From contig JAAYBF010000043.1 in assembly GCA_012718975.1 (NCBI GenBank), forward strand, positions 1 through 64,000: a DNA stretch of 64,000 nucleotides. The letters are read 5' to 3'. Made by a program: the position numbers and the translations under genes. The DNA is from Solirubrobacterales bacterium. GTDB taxonomy: Bacteria > Actinomycetota > Thermoleophilia > Solirubrobacterales > Thermoleophilaceae. The notes beneath the pieces were generated by a model, which did no database searches, was not told where the DNA came from, and saw nothing but the letters and a program-made list of their open reading frames with translations. Below are positions 45,440 to 53,700 of this stretch, one piece after another. Positions within the stretch are counted from its first letter, which is position 1, and each line of letters begins with the position of its first letter.

Positions 45440-47169
45440 CGGCGGCGGCCGTCGCGCTGGCGGCGGCCCTCGTCCTGGCGTTCGCCGGCCCGGCGGCCGC
45501 GGCGCCCGAGCTGCGCAGCCCGCCGTCGCAGACGGTCGCCCCGGAGGGCTACGAGCTGACCGCAGAGCGGGCGATCGCGATCGCCCGCCGCGACCAGAGG
45601 ATCCGCGCCGCCGGCCGCGACCGCGACGACTTCCGCCCCGCCGCCTACACGCGCGGGCCCGGCCAGTGGCAGGTGAGCTTCTTCGAGGGCAGCCGCGAGG
45701 TCGCCCAGGCGCGGATCGACGACGGCCTCGCCGCCGTCACCGAGGCGTGGACCGGCCACCAGGTCGCCTGGTCGATGGCGCGCGGCTACGACGGCGCGTT
45801 CGGCCGCAAGCTCAACGCGCCCTACGTCTGGATCCCGCTCTGCATCCTCTTCCTGCTGCCGTTCGTCGACCCGCGCCGGCCGCTGCGGATGCTCCACCTC
45901 GACCTGCTCGTGCTGCTCGGCTTCGGCGTCTCGCACTACTTCTTCAACCGCGGCGAGATCGGGGTCTCGGTGCCGCTCGTCTACCCGGTGCTCGGCTACC
46001 TGCTGGCGCGGCTGCTGTGGGTCGGCTCGCGGCGCCGCGAGCGGCCGGGGCCGCTGTTCCCGGTCGTGCCGCTCGCCTGGGTGGCGCTCGCGGTCGTCTT
46101 CCTCGCGGCGTTCCGCGTCGGGCTCAACGTGGTCGACTCGAACGTGATCGACGTCGGCTACGCCGGGGTGATCGGCGCCGACCGGATCGCCGACGGCGAC
46201 GGCCTCTACGGCCCCGGCTTCGCCGACGACGTCGAGCACGGCGACACCTACGGCCCGCTCACCTACCTGGCCTACGTGCCGTTCGAGCAGCTGATGCCCT
46301 GGAGCGGGAGCTGGGACGACCTGCCCGCCGCCCACGGCGCCGCCGTCGCCTTCGACCTGCTGACGCTCGCCGCGCTGATGCTGCTCGGCCTGCGGCTGCG
46401 CGCCGGCCGCGCCGGGCGCGAGCTGAGCGTCGCGCTCGGCTTCGCCTGGGTCAGCTACCCCTACGCGATCTTCGCGCTGCAGACCAACTCCAACGACACG
46501 CTCGTCGGGCTGCTGACCGTCGTCGCGCTGCTGGCGCTCAGCCTCGACCCGGCGCGGCGGAGGCTGTCGGCGGCCGCACGCGCCGCGGCGATCGGGCTCG
46601 CCGCGGGAGCGAAGATCGCGCCGCTCGCGCTCGCCCCGCTGTTCGCCACCGCCGGCGCGGGCGGCCGCCGCGCCCGGCTCGTCGGCGCGCTGATCTTCTC
46701 GGCCGTCCTCGCGGTCGTGCTGGCTGCGCTGTTCCTGCCGTTCGTCCCCGACGGCGGCCTGCGCGAGATCTACGACCGCACGCTCGGCTACCAGGCGGCG
46801 CGCCGGTCGCCGTTCAGCGTCTGGGGCCAGCTCGACGCCGGCGAGACCTACCGCTCGATCATGTCCGGGGTCGCGGTGCTGATCGCGGTGGCGGTCGCGT
46901 TTCTGCCGCGGCGCAAGTCGCCGGCCCAGGTGGCGGCGCTCGGCGCGGCGGTGCTGGTCGCGGTGCAGCTCGCCGCGTCGCACTGGTTCTACCTCTACGT
47001 CGTCTGGTTCTTCCCGCTCGCGGCGGTCGCGCTGCTGATGGCGGCCGGCGGCGGTGCGCCGCGCGAGCCGGAGTCAGAGCTCGGCGGGCTCGAGGATCTG
47101 GGTGATGGCGGTCGCGCGGCCGTCGGGGCCGGCCTCGACGAGCGCGCCGTTGAGCCACGGGTCCTCTGA
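45436..47169 (+). CDS. GT87/DUF2029-like membrane glycosyltransferase with N-terminal extracytoplasmic domain, CTG start
   Basis: 577 residues if started at CTG 45436, in a CTGA overlap with gtrA. This gives a good signal peptide (TAAAVALAAALVLAFAGPAAAAP). The next in-frame GTG, at about 45673, would remove it. The ORF-track start lies in gtrA and is a shadow. Residues about 40-115 form a soluble PepSY-like segment (YELTAERAIAIARRDQ and WQVSFFEGSREVAQARIDDG). About ten membrane helices follow, with the luminal motif GDTYGPLTYLAYVPFE typical of polyprenyl-phosphate-mannose-type transferases. The end overlaps the convergent YmdB-like gene by 96 bp. Confidence 0.75.
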   Translation: MTAAAVALAAALVLAFAGPAAAAPELRSPPSQTVAPEGYELTAERAIAIARRDQRIRAAGRDRDDFRPAAYTRGPGQWQVSFFEGSREVAQARIDDGLAAVTEAWTGHQVAWSMARGYDGAFGRKLNAPYVWIPLCILFLLPFVDPRRPLRMLHLDLLVLLGFGVSHYFFNRGEIGVSVPLVYPVLGYLLARLLWVGSRRRERPGPLFPVVPLAWVALAVVFLAAFRVGLNVVDSNVIDVGYAGVIGADRIADGDGLYGPGFADDVEHGDTYGPLTYLAYVPFEQLMPWSGSWDDLPAAHGAAVAFDLLTLAALMLLGLRLRAGRAGRELSVALGFAWVSYPYAIFALQTNSNDTLVGLLTVVALLALSLDPARRRLSAAARAAAIGLAAGAKIAPLALAPLFATAGAGGRRARLVGALIFSAVLAVVLAALFLPFVPDGGLREIYDRTLGYQAARRSPFSVWGQLDAGETYRSIMSGVAVLIAVAVAFLPRRKSPAQVAALGAAVLVAVQLAASHWFYLYVVWFFPLAAVALLMAAGGGAPREPESELGGLEDLGDGGRAAVGAGLDERAVEPRVL

Positions 47170-47853
47170 CGAGGTCTCGAACTTCACCTGGGTCATCGTC
47201 AGGAACCGCTCGAGCGCCAGCTCGCGCTTGACGCCGATCACCCCGCCGCGCGGGCCGGTCATGCCGACGTCGGTGCAGTAGGCGGTACCGCCGGGCAGCA
47301 CGCGGGCGTCGGCGGTCGGGACGTGGGTGTGGGTGCCCAGGCAGGCCGTCGCGCGGCCGTCGAGATGCCAACCCATCGCGACCTTCTCGCTCGTCGCCTC
47401 GGCGTGCATGTCGACCAGGACGTGGTCGGCCTTGCCGCGCAGGTCGGCGAGCTGGGCGTCGGCCTCCGCGAACGCCGAGCGGGCCGCCTCCACGAACAGG
47501 CTGCCGGAGAGGTTGACCACGCCGAGGCGCAGCGACCCGTTGGCGACGACGGTGGCGCCGTGGCCCGGGCTGGCGCGCGGATAGTTGGCCGGCCGCACGA
47601 TCCGCGCCTCGGTGTCGAGGTACTCGTAGACCTCGCGGTGGCGGTAGGCGTGGTTGCCGAGCGTGATCGCGTCCGCGCCCAGCTCCAGCAGCTGGCGGGC
47701 GATCTTGCTCGTGATCCCGACCCCCCCGGCCGCGTTCTCGCCGTTGACCACCACGAAGTCCGGCTCGTGGCGCTCGCGCAGGCCCGGCAGCAGCGCCGCC
47801 AGCGTCCTGCGGCCGACGCCGCCGACCACGTCTCCGACGAACAGGAGCCTCAT
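47074..47853 (-). CDS. YmdB-type metallophosphoesterase (TIGR00282 family)
   Basis: 259 residues. Metal-site motifs are LFVGDVVGGVGRR, VVNGENAAGGVGIT, AITLGNHAYRH, VDMHAEATSEKVAMGWHLDG and GTHTHVPTADARVLPGG, all in family order. The B. subtilis relative hydrolyses cyclic mononucleotides and affects biofilm/sporulation switching; that function is not established here. In many genomes this gene sits next to rny, which is not seen here. Its last 96 bp overlap the glycosyltransferase gene on the other strand. Confidence 0.92.
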   Translation of the reverse strand: MRLLFVGDVVGGVGRRTLAALLPGLRERHEPDFVVVNGENAAGGVGITSKIARQLLELGADAITLGNHAYRHREVYEYLDTEARIVRPANYPRASPGHGATVVANGSLRLGVVNLSGSLFVEAARSAFAEADAQLADLRGKADHVLVDMHAEATSEKVAMGWHLDGRATACLGTHTHVPTADARVLPGGTAYCTDVGMTGPRGGVIGVKRELALERFLTMTQVKFETSSEDPWLNGALVEAGPDGRATAITQILEPAEL

Positions 47854-48108
47854 GGGGGGAGTCTCGCACGGTGGCCTGGGCCTGGCTGCCCGCGGGTCCT
47901 GTCTCCGGTTGGAATCTGACGCTTCGCTACTGAGACGGGCGGCCTTCGGCCGAGAACCCGTGCTCGGCTCCGCCTAGCGCTCTCCCGGTGATGGTGGTGC
48001 CGGCTTCCGTGGGAGGGGCTTCGGGAGTAGCTCCGCGCTCCGCCTGTGCGCGAAGGTCGTCACCGTCGCCACCCGCGGAGGCATGCGTCTCCGTTCTCCG
48101 TACTCGAC
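47854..48108. other. Intergenic region without recognised gene
   Basis: About 255 bp between the divergent YmdB-like and ABC transporter genes. No RNA gene, repeat or strong terminator is recognised. Only a start-proximal -10 box for the ABC gene is evident at its right edge. Confidence 0.4.
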
Positions 48109-48114
48109 TACGGT
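48109..48114 (+). promoter_or_regulatory. -10 box of the ABC transporter operon
   Basis: TACGGT lies 7 bp before the GTG at 48122. It favours that start over the upstream ATG at 48083. Confidence 0.35.
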
Positions 48115-48121
48115 GCTCTTC

Positions 48122-48826
48122 GTGAGCGAGGCGATCGCGGCGGTGGGGGTTTCGAAGCGGTTCGGCGAGCGGGCGGCGCTGCGGGAGGTGTCGCTGGCCG
48201 CGGCGCGGGGCGAGCTGGTGGCGGTGATCGGGCCCAACGGGGCGGGCAAGACGACGCTGCTGTCGATCCTCGCCGGCATCCAGCGGCCCGACGGCGGCAG
48301 CGTGAGCCGGCCGGCGAGCGAGGTCGGCTGGGTGCCCCAGCAGGCGGCGCTCTACGGCAAGCTGACCGTTGCGGAGAACCTGCGCCTGTTCGCGCGGCTC
48401 GAGCGGATCGCCGACCCGGAGGCGGCGGTCGCGGAGATGCTCGAGCTGACCGGTCTCGCCGACCGCGCCGACGACCGCGTCGCCGAGCTGTCGGGCGGCA
48501 ACCGTCAGCGGGTCAACATCGCGATCGGCCTGCTCGGCCGCCAGGAGGTGCTGCTGCTCGACGAGCCCTCGGCGGCGCTCGACCCGCGCCAGCGGGCGCG
48601 CGTGTGGGAGTTCGTCGGCGGTCTGGCCGAGCGCGGCACGACGGTCGTCTACTCGACCCACGACCTCGGCGAGGCCGCCCGCCACGCCGACCGCGTCGTC
48701 GTGCTCGCCGACGGCGAGGTCGTCTTCGAGGGGTCGCCGGCCGCGCTGGAGGCGACGGTCGAGTCCGGCGGCCGGCGCGACTTCGAGGAGGCGTTCGTCG
48801 CCTTCCTGCGCGAGCGGGGCCACTGA
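48122..48826 (+). CDS. ABC transporter ATP-binding protein
   Basis: 234 residues from GTG 48122. Walker A VIGPNGAGKTTLLSILAG, Q-loop VGWVPQQAALYGKLTV, signature ELSGGNRQRVNIAIGL, Walker B VLLLDEPSAALDP and H-loop VVYSTHDLGEA are all present. The short CcmA-like architecture with one permease gene 2 bp downstream indicates an ABC-2 exporter. The cargo is unknown. Confidence 0.93.
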   Translation: MSEAIAAVGVSKRFGERAALREVSLAAARGELVAVIGPNGAGKTTLLSILAGIQRPDGGSVSRPASEVGWVPQQAALYGKLTVAENLRLFARLERIADPEAAVAEMLELTGLADRADDRVAELSGGNRQRVNIAIGLLGRQEVLLLDEPSAALDPRQRARVWEFVGGLAERGTTVVYSTHDLGEAARHADRVVVLADGEVVFEGSPAALEATVESGGRRDFEEAFVAFLRERGH

Positions 48827-48828
48827 GC

Positions 48829-50202
48829 GTGCGCTGGCTGCTGCTCAAGGACCTGCGCATCCTCGCCCGCTCGCCGGCGCTGGTGGCGCTGCTCGTGCTC
48901 TACCCGATCGTCGTCGCGGTGCTGATCGGGCTGGCGCTCTCCGCCGGGCCGGACAAGCCGCGGGTCGCCTACGTCAGCCTCGTCGACGAGGACGCGGCGC
49001 CGCTGGAGGTCGGCGGCCGCGAGGTCGACCTCTCGCGCTACGAGGGGCTGCTGTTCGACTCGATCGAGCCGGTCGACGTCGACTGCGACGGCCTCTCCGA
49101 CCAGCAGTGCCGCGCCGCGGCGGTCGCGACGGTCGAGTCGGGCGAGGCCGTCGCCGCGCTGATCGTCCCGCCGGACTTCACCGACCGGCTCGGCGGGCTG
49201 CAGGCGCTGACGACGGGCGGGGCGCCGACCGTCGAGATCGTCTACGACGCCGACGACCCGGTCCGGGCCGCCTACGTCGAGGACACGATCAACGCCCGCC
49301 TGCGCGACGCCAACCTCGCGCTCACGACCCGCTTCACCGAGACCGGCCTCTCCTACCTCGACCTGATCGTCTCCGGCGGCACGATCGACGTGCCGGTGCT
49401 CGACGACATCGAGATTCTCGGGCTCGAGGAGGCGGAGGAGATCGTCCGCCGCGCGCGGCCGGAGGTCTCGCCGCCGCGGCGCGCCGAGCTCGACGAGGTG
49501 ATCCGCTTCTCTGAGCTGGCGCGCGAGAACCTCGACTTCTCGGCGCCGCTGCTGCGCGCGGTCCGCGAGCCGATCCGCGTCGAGCAGACGCCGCTGCGCG
49601 GGGCGGGCAGCTCGCTGAGCGGCTACGCGATCGCGATCGCCGTCGCCGTCTCGCTGATGCTCGTCGCGCTGCTGCTGGCCGCCGGCGCGCTCGCGCTCGA
49701 GCGCGAGGAGAACGCGTTCGCGCGACTGGTCCGCGGCCCGGTCTCGCGCGTCGGGCTGCTGGCCGAGAAGGCCGCCCTGGCGGCGGTCTGCGCGGCCGCG
49801 CTCGCGCTCGTCATGCTCGCCGGCCTGGAGCCGTTCGTCGACCTCGACTGGGCGCGCGCGCCGCTCTGGCTGGCGGCGCTCGCGGTGGCCGGGATCGCCT
49901 TCGGCGCGGTCGGCGTCGCGGTCGGGGCGCTCGCCCGCGACGTGCGCGCCGCATCGCTGCTGTGCGTGATGGCGGCGCTGCCGCTGGCGTTCCTGGCGCT
50001 CGTCCCGTCGGGCTCGGTGTCGCCGGCGCTCTACGACGTCACGCGCGCGGTCAGCGCCGCGTTCCCGTTCGGGCCGGCGCTCGACGCGCTCGACGCGGCG
50101 CTCAACGGGACCGGCCCGCTGGTCGGGCCGCTCGCCCACCTGGCCGCGCTGGCGGTCGCGTTCGGCGCGCTCGCGCGGCTGGCGCTGCGCCGCTTCGCCT
50201 GA
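48829..50202 (+). CDS. ABC-2 type transporter permease
   Basis: 457 residues from GTG 48829. One N-terminal helix (VALLVLYPIVVAVLIGLAL) is followed by a large extracytoplasmic domain (about 45-270) with a DUF3533/YhgE-like beta-alpha arrangement (VAALIVPPDFTDRLGGL). Five C-terminal helices then follow from YAIAIAVAVSLMLVALLLAAGALAL. The protein is an ABC-2 exporter subunit working with the adjacent ATPase. Substrate is unknown; drug or lipid export is typical for such pairs. Confidence 0.88.
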   Translation: MRWLLLKDLRILARSPALVALLVLYPIVVAVLIGLALSAGPDKPRVAYVSLVDEDAAPLEVGGREVDLSRYEGLLFDSIEPVDVDCDGLSDQQCRAAAVATVESGEAVAALIVPPDFTDRLGGLQALTTGGAPTVEIVYDADDPVRAAYVEDTINARLRDANLALTTRFTETGLSYLDLIVSGGTIDVPVLDDIEILGLEEAEEIVRRARPEVSPPRRAELDEVIRFSELARENLDFSAPLLRAVREPIRVEQTPLRGAGSSLSGYAIAIAVAVSLMLVALLLAAGALALEREENAFARLVRGPVSRVGLLAEKAALAAVCAAALALVMLAGLEPFVDLDWARAPLWLAALAVAGIAFGAVGVAVGALARDVRAASLLCVMAALPLAFLALVPSGSVSPALYDVTRAVSAAFPFGPALDALDAALNGTGPLVGPLAHLAALAVAFGALARLALRRFA

Positions 50203-50227
50203 GTGCTCGCGGTGCCGCGTTGCGCGG

Positions 50228-50252
50228 GTTGCGGGGCGCCAGCGGCCGCAAC
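50228..50252. terminator. Possible hairpin terminator after the ABC operon
   Basis: gttgcgg and ccgcaac form a 7-bp perfect stem around an 11-base GC-rich loop, 26 bp after the permease stop. No T-run follows, so the call is weak. Confidence 0.35.
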
Positions 50253-50289
50253 TGCGGATTCACGCCTCCCAGCCGGCGGCCCGGCGGGC

Positions 50290-50295
50290 TAGAGT
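50290..50295 (+). promoter_or_regulatory. -10 box of the flavoprotein gene
   Basis: TAGAGT lies 6 bp before the GTG at 50302, the leaderless spacing. Confidence 0.4.
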
Positions 50296-50301
50296 CGCGC
50301 C

Positions 50302-51834
50302 GTGGCCCGTATCGACCGTCGCAGCTTCATCGCCGGCTCGGCCGCGGGCGTCGCCGCCGCCACCCTCCCCGTCGAGGGCCTCGCCGCGACGGCCGAGGAG
50401 CTGCTCGGCGAGGCGTCGATCTCCAACCGCGCGTTGCGCGCGCTGCGCTCGGCGGTTCGCGGACCGGTGATGACGCGCCGCAGCCGCGGCTATGCGACCA
50501 CTCGCCTGGTCTACAACGAGCGCTTCGACGGGGTCCGCCCGCAGGCGGTCGTCGAGCCGCTGAACGCGCGCGACGTGCAGGCGGTCGTCCGCTGGGCGCA
50601 GCGGTTCGACGTGCGGGTCGTCGCCAAGGCCGGCGGCCACTCCTACGCCGGCTACTCGACGATCGGCAACGGCGTCGTGGTCGACCTGCGCCGGATCGCC
50701 GGCGTCAGGCCGCATTCGCGCAACACCCGCGCGAACGTCGGTGCGGGCGCCCAGCTGATCGACGTCTACTCGGCGCTGTCGCGGCGCGGGGTGACGGTGC
50801 CGGCCGGGTCGTGCCCGTCGGTCGGCGTGGGCGGCCACGCGCTCGGCGGCGGGATGGGGCTCGCCGGCCGCCGCTTCGGCCTGCTCTCGGACAACATGAC
50901 GGCGCTGACGATCGTCACCGCCGACGGGCAGATCCGCCGTGTCGACCGCAACGACGACCCCGACCTCTTCTGGGCCTGCCGCGGCGGCGGGGGCGGCAAC
51001 TTCGGCATCGTCACCGGCTTCCAGTTCCGCACCCACCGCGCCCGCCGAGCGGCCTGGTTCAACGTCACCTGGCCGTGGGAGGCGGCGAGCGCCGCGCTCG
51101 ACGAGTGGCAGCGGCTGCTGCCCGGCGCGACCGACCGCCTGACTGCGATCTTCCACCTCACGACCGACTCCGAGGGCCCGCCGACGGTCAGCTGCGACGG
51201 CCAGTTCTTCGGCTCGGAGTCCCAGCTGCGCGCGACGATCGCGCCGCTGCTGCGCCACGGCGCCCAGCTGTCGATCGGCACCGAGGCCTACCTGCCGCTG
51301 ATGCTGCGCTGGGCGGGCTGCTTCGGCGAGCCGCTGAGCGCCTGCCACACCGTGCACACCAGCCGCCGCGGGACGCTGCCGCGCGCCGCCTTCTATGCGA
51401 AGTCCGACTATGTCGACGAGCCGCTCTCGGCGGCGGGCCGCGAGACGGCGATCGACTGGATCGAGCGCCGCAACGCGAACCCGTCGCTCGGCTCGGGCGC
51501 GCTGCTGCTCGACTCCTACGGCGGTGCGCTGAACCGGCCGAAGCCGGGCGCGACGGCGTTCGTCCACCGCGACGAGCTGTTCTGCATCCAGTACGGCGCC
51601 TACTTCGAGGGCAACGCCGCCAAGCGCGCGAGCCAGCGCTGGATCAGCGGCGCCCACCGCGCGATGCGCCCCTACGTCTCCGGCCAGGCCTACCAGAACT
51701 ACATCGACGCCGGCCTCAAGGGCTGGCAGCGCGCCTACTACTCCACCAACCTCCCGCGCCTGCGCCAGGTCAAGCAGACCTACGACCCCGACTTCTTCTT
51801 CCGCTTCCGCCAGGCCATCCCGCCCGCGGGATGA
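50302..51834 (+). CDS. Tat-exported FAD-binding oxidoreductase (berberine-bridge-enzyme-like)
   Basis: 510 residues. The N-terminus ARIDRRSFIAGSAAGVAAATLPVEGLAA has a twin-arginine motif and an h-region. The FAD-binding PCMH domain has VVAKAGGHSYAGYSTIGNGVVVDL and PAGSCPSVGVGGHALGGGMG. The His in GGHSYAG and Cys in GSCPSV are where bicovalent flavin attachment occurs in this family. The C-terminal BBE motif is present near YDPDFFFRFRQAIPP. It is probably a secreted oxidase of sugars, phenolics or alkaloid-like alcohols; the substrate is unknown. Confidence 0.9.
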   Translation: MARIDRRSFIAGSAAGVAAATLPVEGLAATAEELLGEASISNRALRALRSAVRGPVMTRRSRGYATTRLVYNERFDGVRPQAVVEPLNARDVQAVVRWAQRFDVRVVAKAGGHSYAGYSTIGNGVVVDLRRIAGVRPHSRNTRANVGAGAQLIDVYSALSRRGVTVPAGSCPSVGVGGHALGGGMGLAGRRFGLLSDNMTALTIVTADGQIRRVDRNDDPDLFWACRGGGGGNFGIVTGFQFRTHRARRAAWFNVTWPWEAASAALDEWQRLLPGATDRLTAIFHLTTDSEGPPTVSCDGQFFGSESQLRATIAPLLRHGAQLSIGTEAYLPLMLRWAGCFGEPLSACHTVHTSRRGTLPRAAFYAKSDYVDEPLSAAGRETAIDWIERRNANPSLGSGALLLDSYGGALNRPKPGATAFVHRDELFCIQYGAYFEGNAAKRASQRWISGAHRAMRPYVSGQAYQNYIDAGLKGWQRAYYSTNLPRLRQVKQTYDPDFFFRFRQAIPPAG

Positions 51835-51869
51835 CCCGCCCACCGCTGGCCAGGCGGTCTCGGCACGGC

Positions 51870-51875
51870 TACCCT
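51870..51875 (+). promoter_or_regulatory. -10 box of the 63-residue ORF
   Basis: TACCCT lies 6 bp before the GTG at 51882 and supports that start. Confidence 0.35.
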
Positions 51876-51881
51876 GGCGGC

Positions 51882-52073
51882 GTGGCGCAGCCCTCCGACC
51901 GCCCGGCGCGCGATCCCGAGCGCCCGCCCGCCCACGTCCGCGACCCGTTCGCGAACTACGCGGCCGTGCTCGCCGCCCGCCGCCGCCCGATGTCCGAGCG
52001 CCTCGAGCTGGCCCTCTCCTGGAACTCCGCCGTCGCCGAGCTGCGCGACAACCTCGGCGCCCGCCGCGGCTGA
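51882..52073 (+). CDS. Small conserved-looking hypothetical protein
   Basis: 63 residues from GTG 51882. It is shown in the ORF track only as the tail of a longer shadow. The N-terminus is Pro/Arg-rich (AQPSDRPARDPERPPAHVRDPFANYAAVLAARRR), followed by an amphipathic helix (PMSERLELALSWNSAVAELRDNL). There is no membrane span. It has its own -10 box and lies 5 bp before the nucleotidyltransferase-like gene, so the two are probably co-transcribed. Function is not known. Confidence 0.55.
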   Translation: MAQPSDRPARDPERPPAHVRDPFANYAAVLAARRRPMSERLELALSWNSAVAELRDNLGARRG

Positions 52074-52078
52074 GGCCC

Positions 52079-52561
52079 ATGCCGGCTTTCGACGCGCGTG
52101 AGCTGTTCGCGGCGCTCGCCCGTCACGGCGTCGAGTACGTCACGGTCGGCGGCATCGCGATGCAGGCCCACGGCGCCCAGCGCCTGACGCAGGACCTCGA
52201 CATCGCGATCGCGTCGTCACGCGAGAACCTCGACCGGCTCGCGGCGGCGCTCGAGGACGTCGATGCCCGCATCCTCGGACCGGACGGTCGGCGCTCGCGC
52301 TCGGTTCCCACCGCGGCGCTGCTCGGGGCCGGGGACCAGTGGCACCTTCTCACCGACCACGGCCCGCTCGACGTCGTCACCCTGCCAGCCCACCTCGGTC
52401 CCTTCTCCGAGATGCGGGCCCGCGCCCTCGACACCACGCTCGGCGACCTCACCGTCCCGATCGCCCACCGCGACGACCTGCTGCGGATGAAGCGCGCCGC
52501 CGGTCGCCCCCAGGACCTCGCCGACGTCGAGCTGCTCGAGTCGCTCGGCGACGGTGGGTGA
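52079..52561 (+). CDS. Nucleotidyltransferase-fold protein (MNT/AbiEii-like)
   Basis: 160 residues. VEYVTVGGIAMQAHGAQRLTQDLDIAI resembles the GG...H...R.T.DLD core of nucleotidyltransferase-fold proteins, including DUF6036 and AbiEii/MNT families. The second Asp region (PLDVVTLPAHLG) supplies the third acidic residue. Relatives are often toxin-antitoxin or stand-alone proteins; no HEPN partner is seen next door. The 63-residue ORF 5 bp upstream is the only candidate partner. It may equally be a domesticated housekeeping gene. Confidence 0.65.
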   Translation: MPAFDARELFAALARHGVEYVTVGGIAMQAHGAQRLTQDLDIAIASSRENLDRLAAALEDVDARILGPDGRRSRSVPTAALLGAGDQWHLLTDHGPLDVVTLPAHLGPFSEMRARALDTTLGDLTVPIAHRDDLLRMKRAAGRPQDLADVELLESLGDGG

Positions 52562-52565
52562 GCGG

Positions 52566-53093
52566 TCACCCGTAGCTCTTGCGCCGGAACACGTCGCGGG
52601 AGAGGGAGTCGACGCGGTCGAGGAAGAGGATGCCGTCGAGGTGGTCGATCTCGTGGAGGAGGCAGCGGGCCTCGAAGGCGTCGGTCTCGACCAGGCGCGG
52701 GGTGGCGGTCACGGTGCCGTCGTCGTGGAGGGTGAGCTCGTCGGCCTCGACGGCGATCGTCGTGGCGCGGCGGACGTTGGCGGTCAGGTGCGGGATGCTC
52801 AGGCAGCCCTCGCGGCCGACCTCATCGCCGGCCGACTCGATCGTGCGCGGGTTGGCGAGCAGCAGCAGGCCGCTCTCGGTCGCCGCCTTGCGGTGGCCGG
52901 TCACGTCCACGACGACGATCCGCGTCAGCGCCCCGATCTGTGGCGCCGCGATCCCGGTGCAGTGGCCGAACGAGCGCATCGTGTCGAGCAGGTCGCGTGC
53001 GACCGCGGCCGTCCGCGGATCGTCCGCGGTCGCCGGGGCGGCGACCGTCTTCAGCGCCCGGTGCGGGTAGAGCAGCACCTCGCGGACGGCCAC
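52566..53093 (-). CDS. def: Peptide deformylase
   Basis: 175 residues from GTG 53093; the ORF-track protein runs on upstream as a shadow. The three PDF motifs are GIAAPQIG (usual GxGLAAxQxG), EGCLS and the Fe/Zn-binding HEIDHLDG. It removes N-formyl groups from nascent proteins at the ribosome. It is 8 bp downstream of an ACT-domain regulator gene and converges on the nucleotidyltransferase-like gene. Confidence 0.94.
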   Translation of the reverse strand: MAVREVLLYPHRALKTVAAPATADDPRTAAVARDLLDTMRSFGHCTGIAAPQIGALTRIVVVDVTGHRKAATESGLLLLANPRTIESAGDEVGREGCLSIPHLTANVRRATTIAVEADELTLHDDGTVTATPRLVETDAFEARCLLHEIDHLDGILFLDRVDSLSRDVFRRKSYG

Positions 53094-53101
53094 GGCTCCC
53101 C

Positions 53102-53653
53102 CTAGAGCGCGTCGGCGCCGAGCTCGCGCAGGCTGACGTCGACGACCTCGCTCGCCGCGATCTCCGCGAGCGCCGCGTCGAGGGTCGCGGTGTCGAGCTC
53201 CGGCGGCGCCGCCACCTCGATCGCCAGCGCGTAGAGCGCCGGCTCGCCGTCGCCCTCGGCGAGGCGGGTCTGCAGGTCGGTGATGTTCGCGCCCTGCTCG
53301 GCGAGCACGCGCGCGGCGTGGTGGACGATCCCCGGATGGTCGACGCCGTAGATCGACACCATGTGCGTCGGCTCGACGGCCTCCGCCGCGTGCGACTCGA
53401 CCGCGCTCAGCGTCAGCGCCTCCAGCCCCAGCTCGGCCGCCGCCGCGTCGAGGTCGGCCTTCAACGACACGCGGTCGGCGCCCTCCGGCACCCCGAGGAT
53501 CAGCGTCATCGCGAAGTGGCCGCGCAGGATCGCCATCCGCGAGTCCTCGACGTTGACGCCGTGGCGCAGCAGCACCGCCGTCGCGGCGGCGACGATCCCG
53601 GGGCGGTCGCGGCCGACCGCGGACAGGGCGAGCTGGGCCATCGCGTCGAGCAT
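53102..53653 (-). CDS. Tandem ACT-domain protein (GcvR-like)
   Basis: 183 residues (171 if started at the second Met, 53641). Two ACT domains are visible: ALSAVGRDRPGIVAAATAVLLRHGVNVEDSRMAI and MVSIYGVDHPGIVHHAARVLAEQGANITDLQTRL. Each has the DxPGIV loop and an aligned helix. This is the GcvR / ACT-repeat arrangement that binds amino acids; it has no DNA-binding domain. It may regulate amino-acid metabolism through a partner. It is co-transcribed with def and divergent from hemB. Confidence 0.85.
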   Translation of the reverse strand: MLDAMAQLALSAVGRDRPGIVAAATAVLLRHGVNVEDSRMAILRGHFAMTLILGVPEGADRVSLKADLDAAAAELGLEALTLSAVESHAAEAVEPTHMVSIYGVDHPGIVHHAARVLAEQGANITDLQTRLAEGDGEPALYALAIEVAAPPELDTATLDAALAEIAASEVVDVSLRELGADAL

Positions 53654-53687
53654 ATGCCCCCGCGCAAGCCCGCCCGCCCGCGCGCCC

Positions 53688-53693
53688 TAGACT
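53688..53693 (+). promoter_or_regulatory. -10 box of hemB
   Basis: TAGACT lies 7 bp before the hemB ATG at 53701, giving a leaderless-type arrangement. Confidence 0.4.
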
Positions 53694-53700
53694 GACCGGG

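Noticed and set aside
49107-49514. Arg/Asp-rich ORF in the ABC permease
   Set aside because: Alternative frame of the permease, without motifs or ribosome site.
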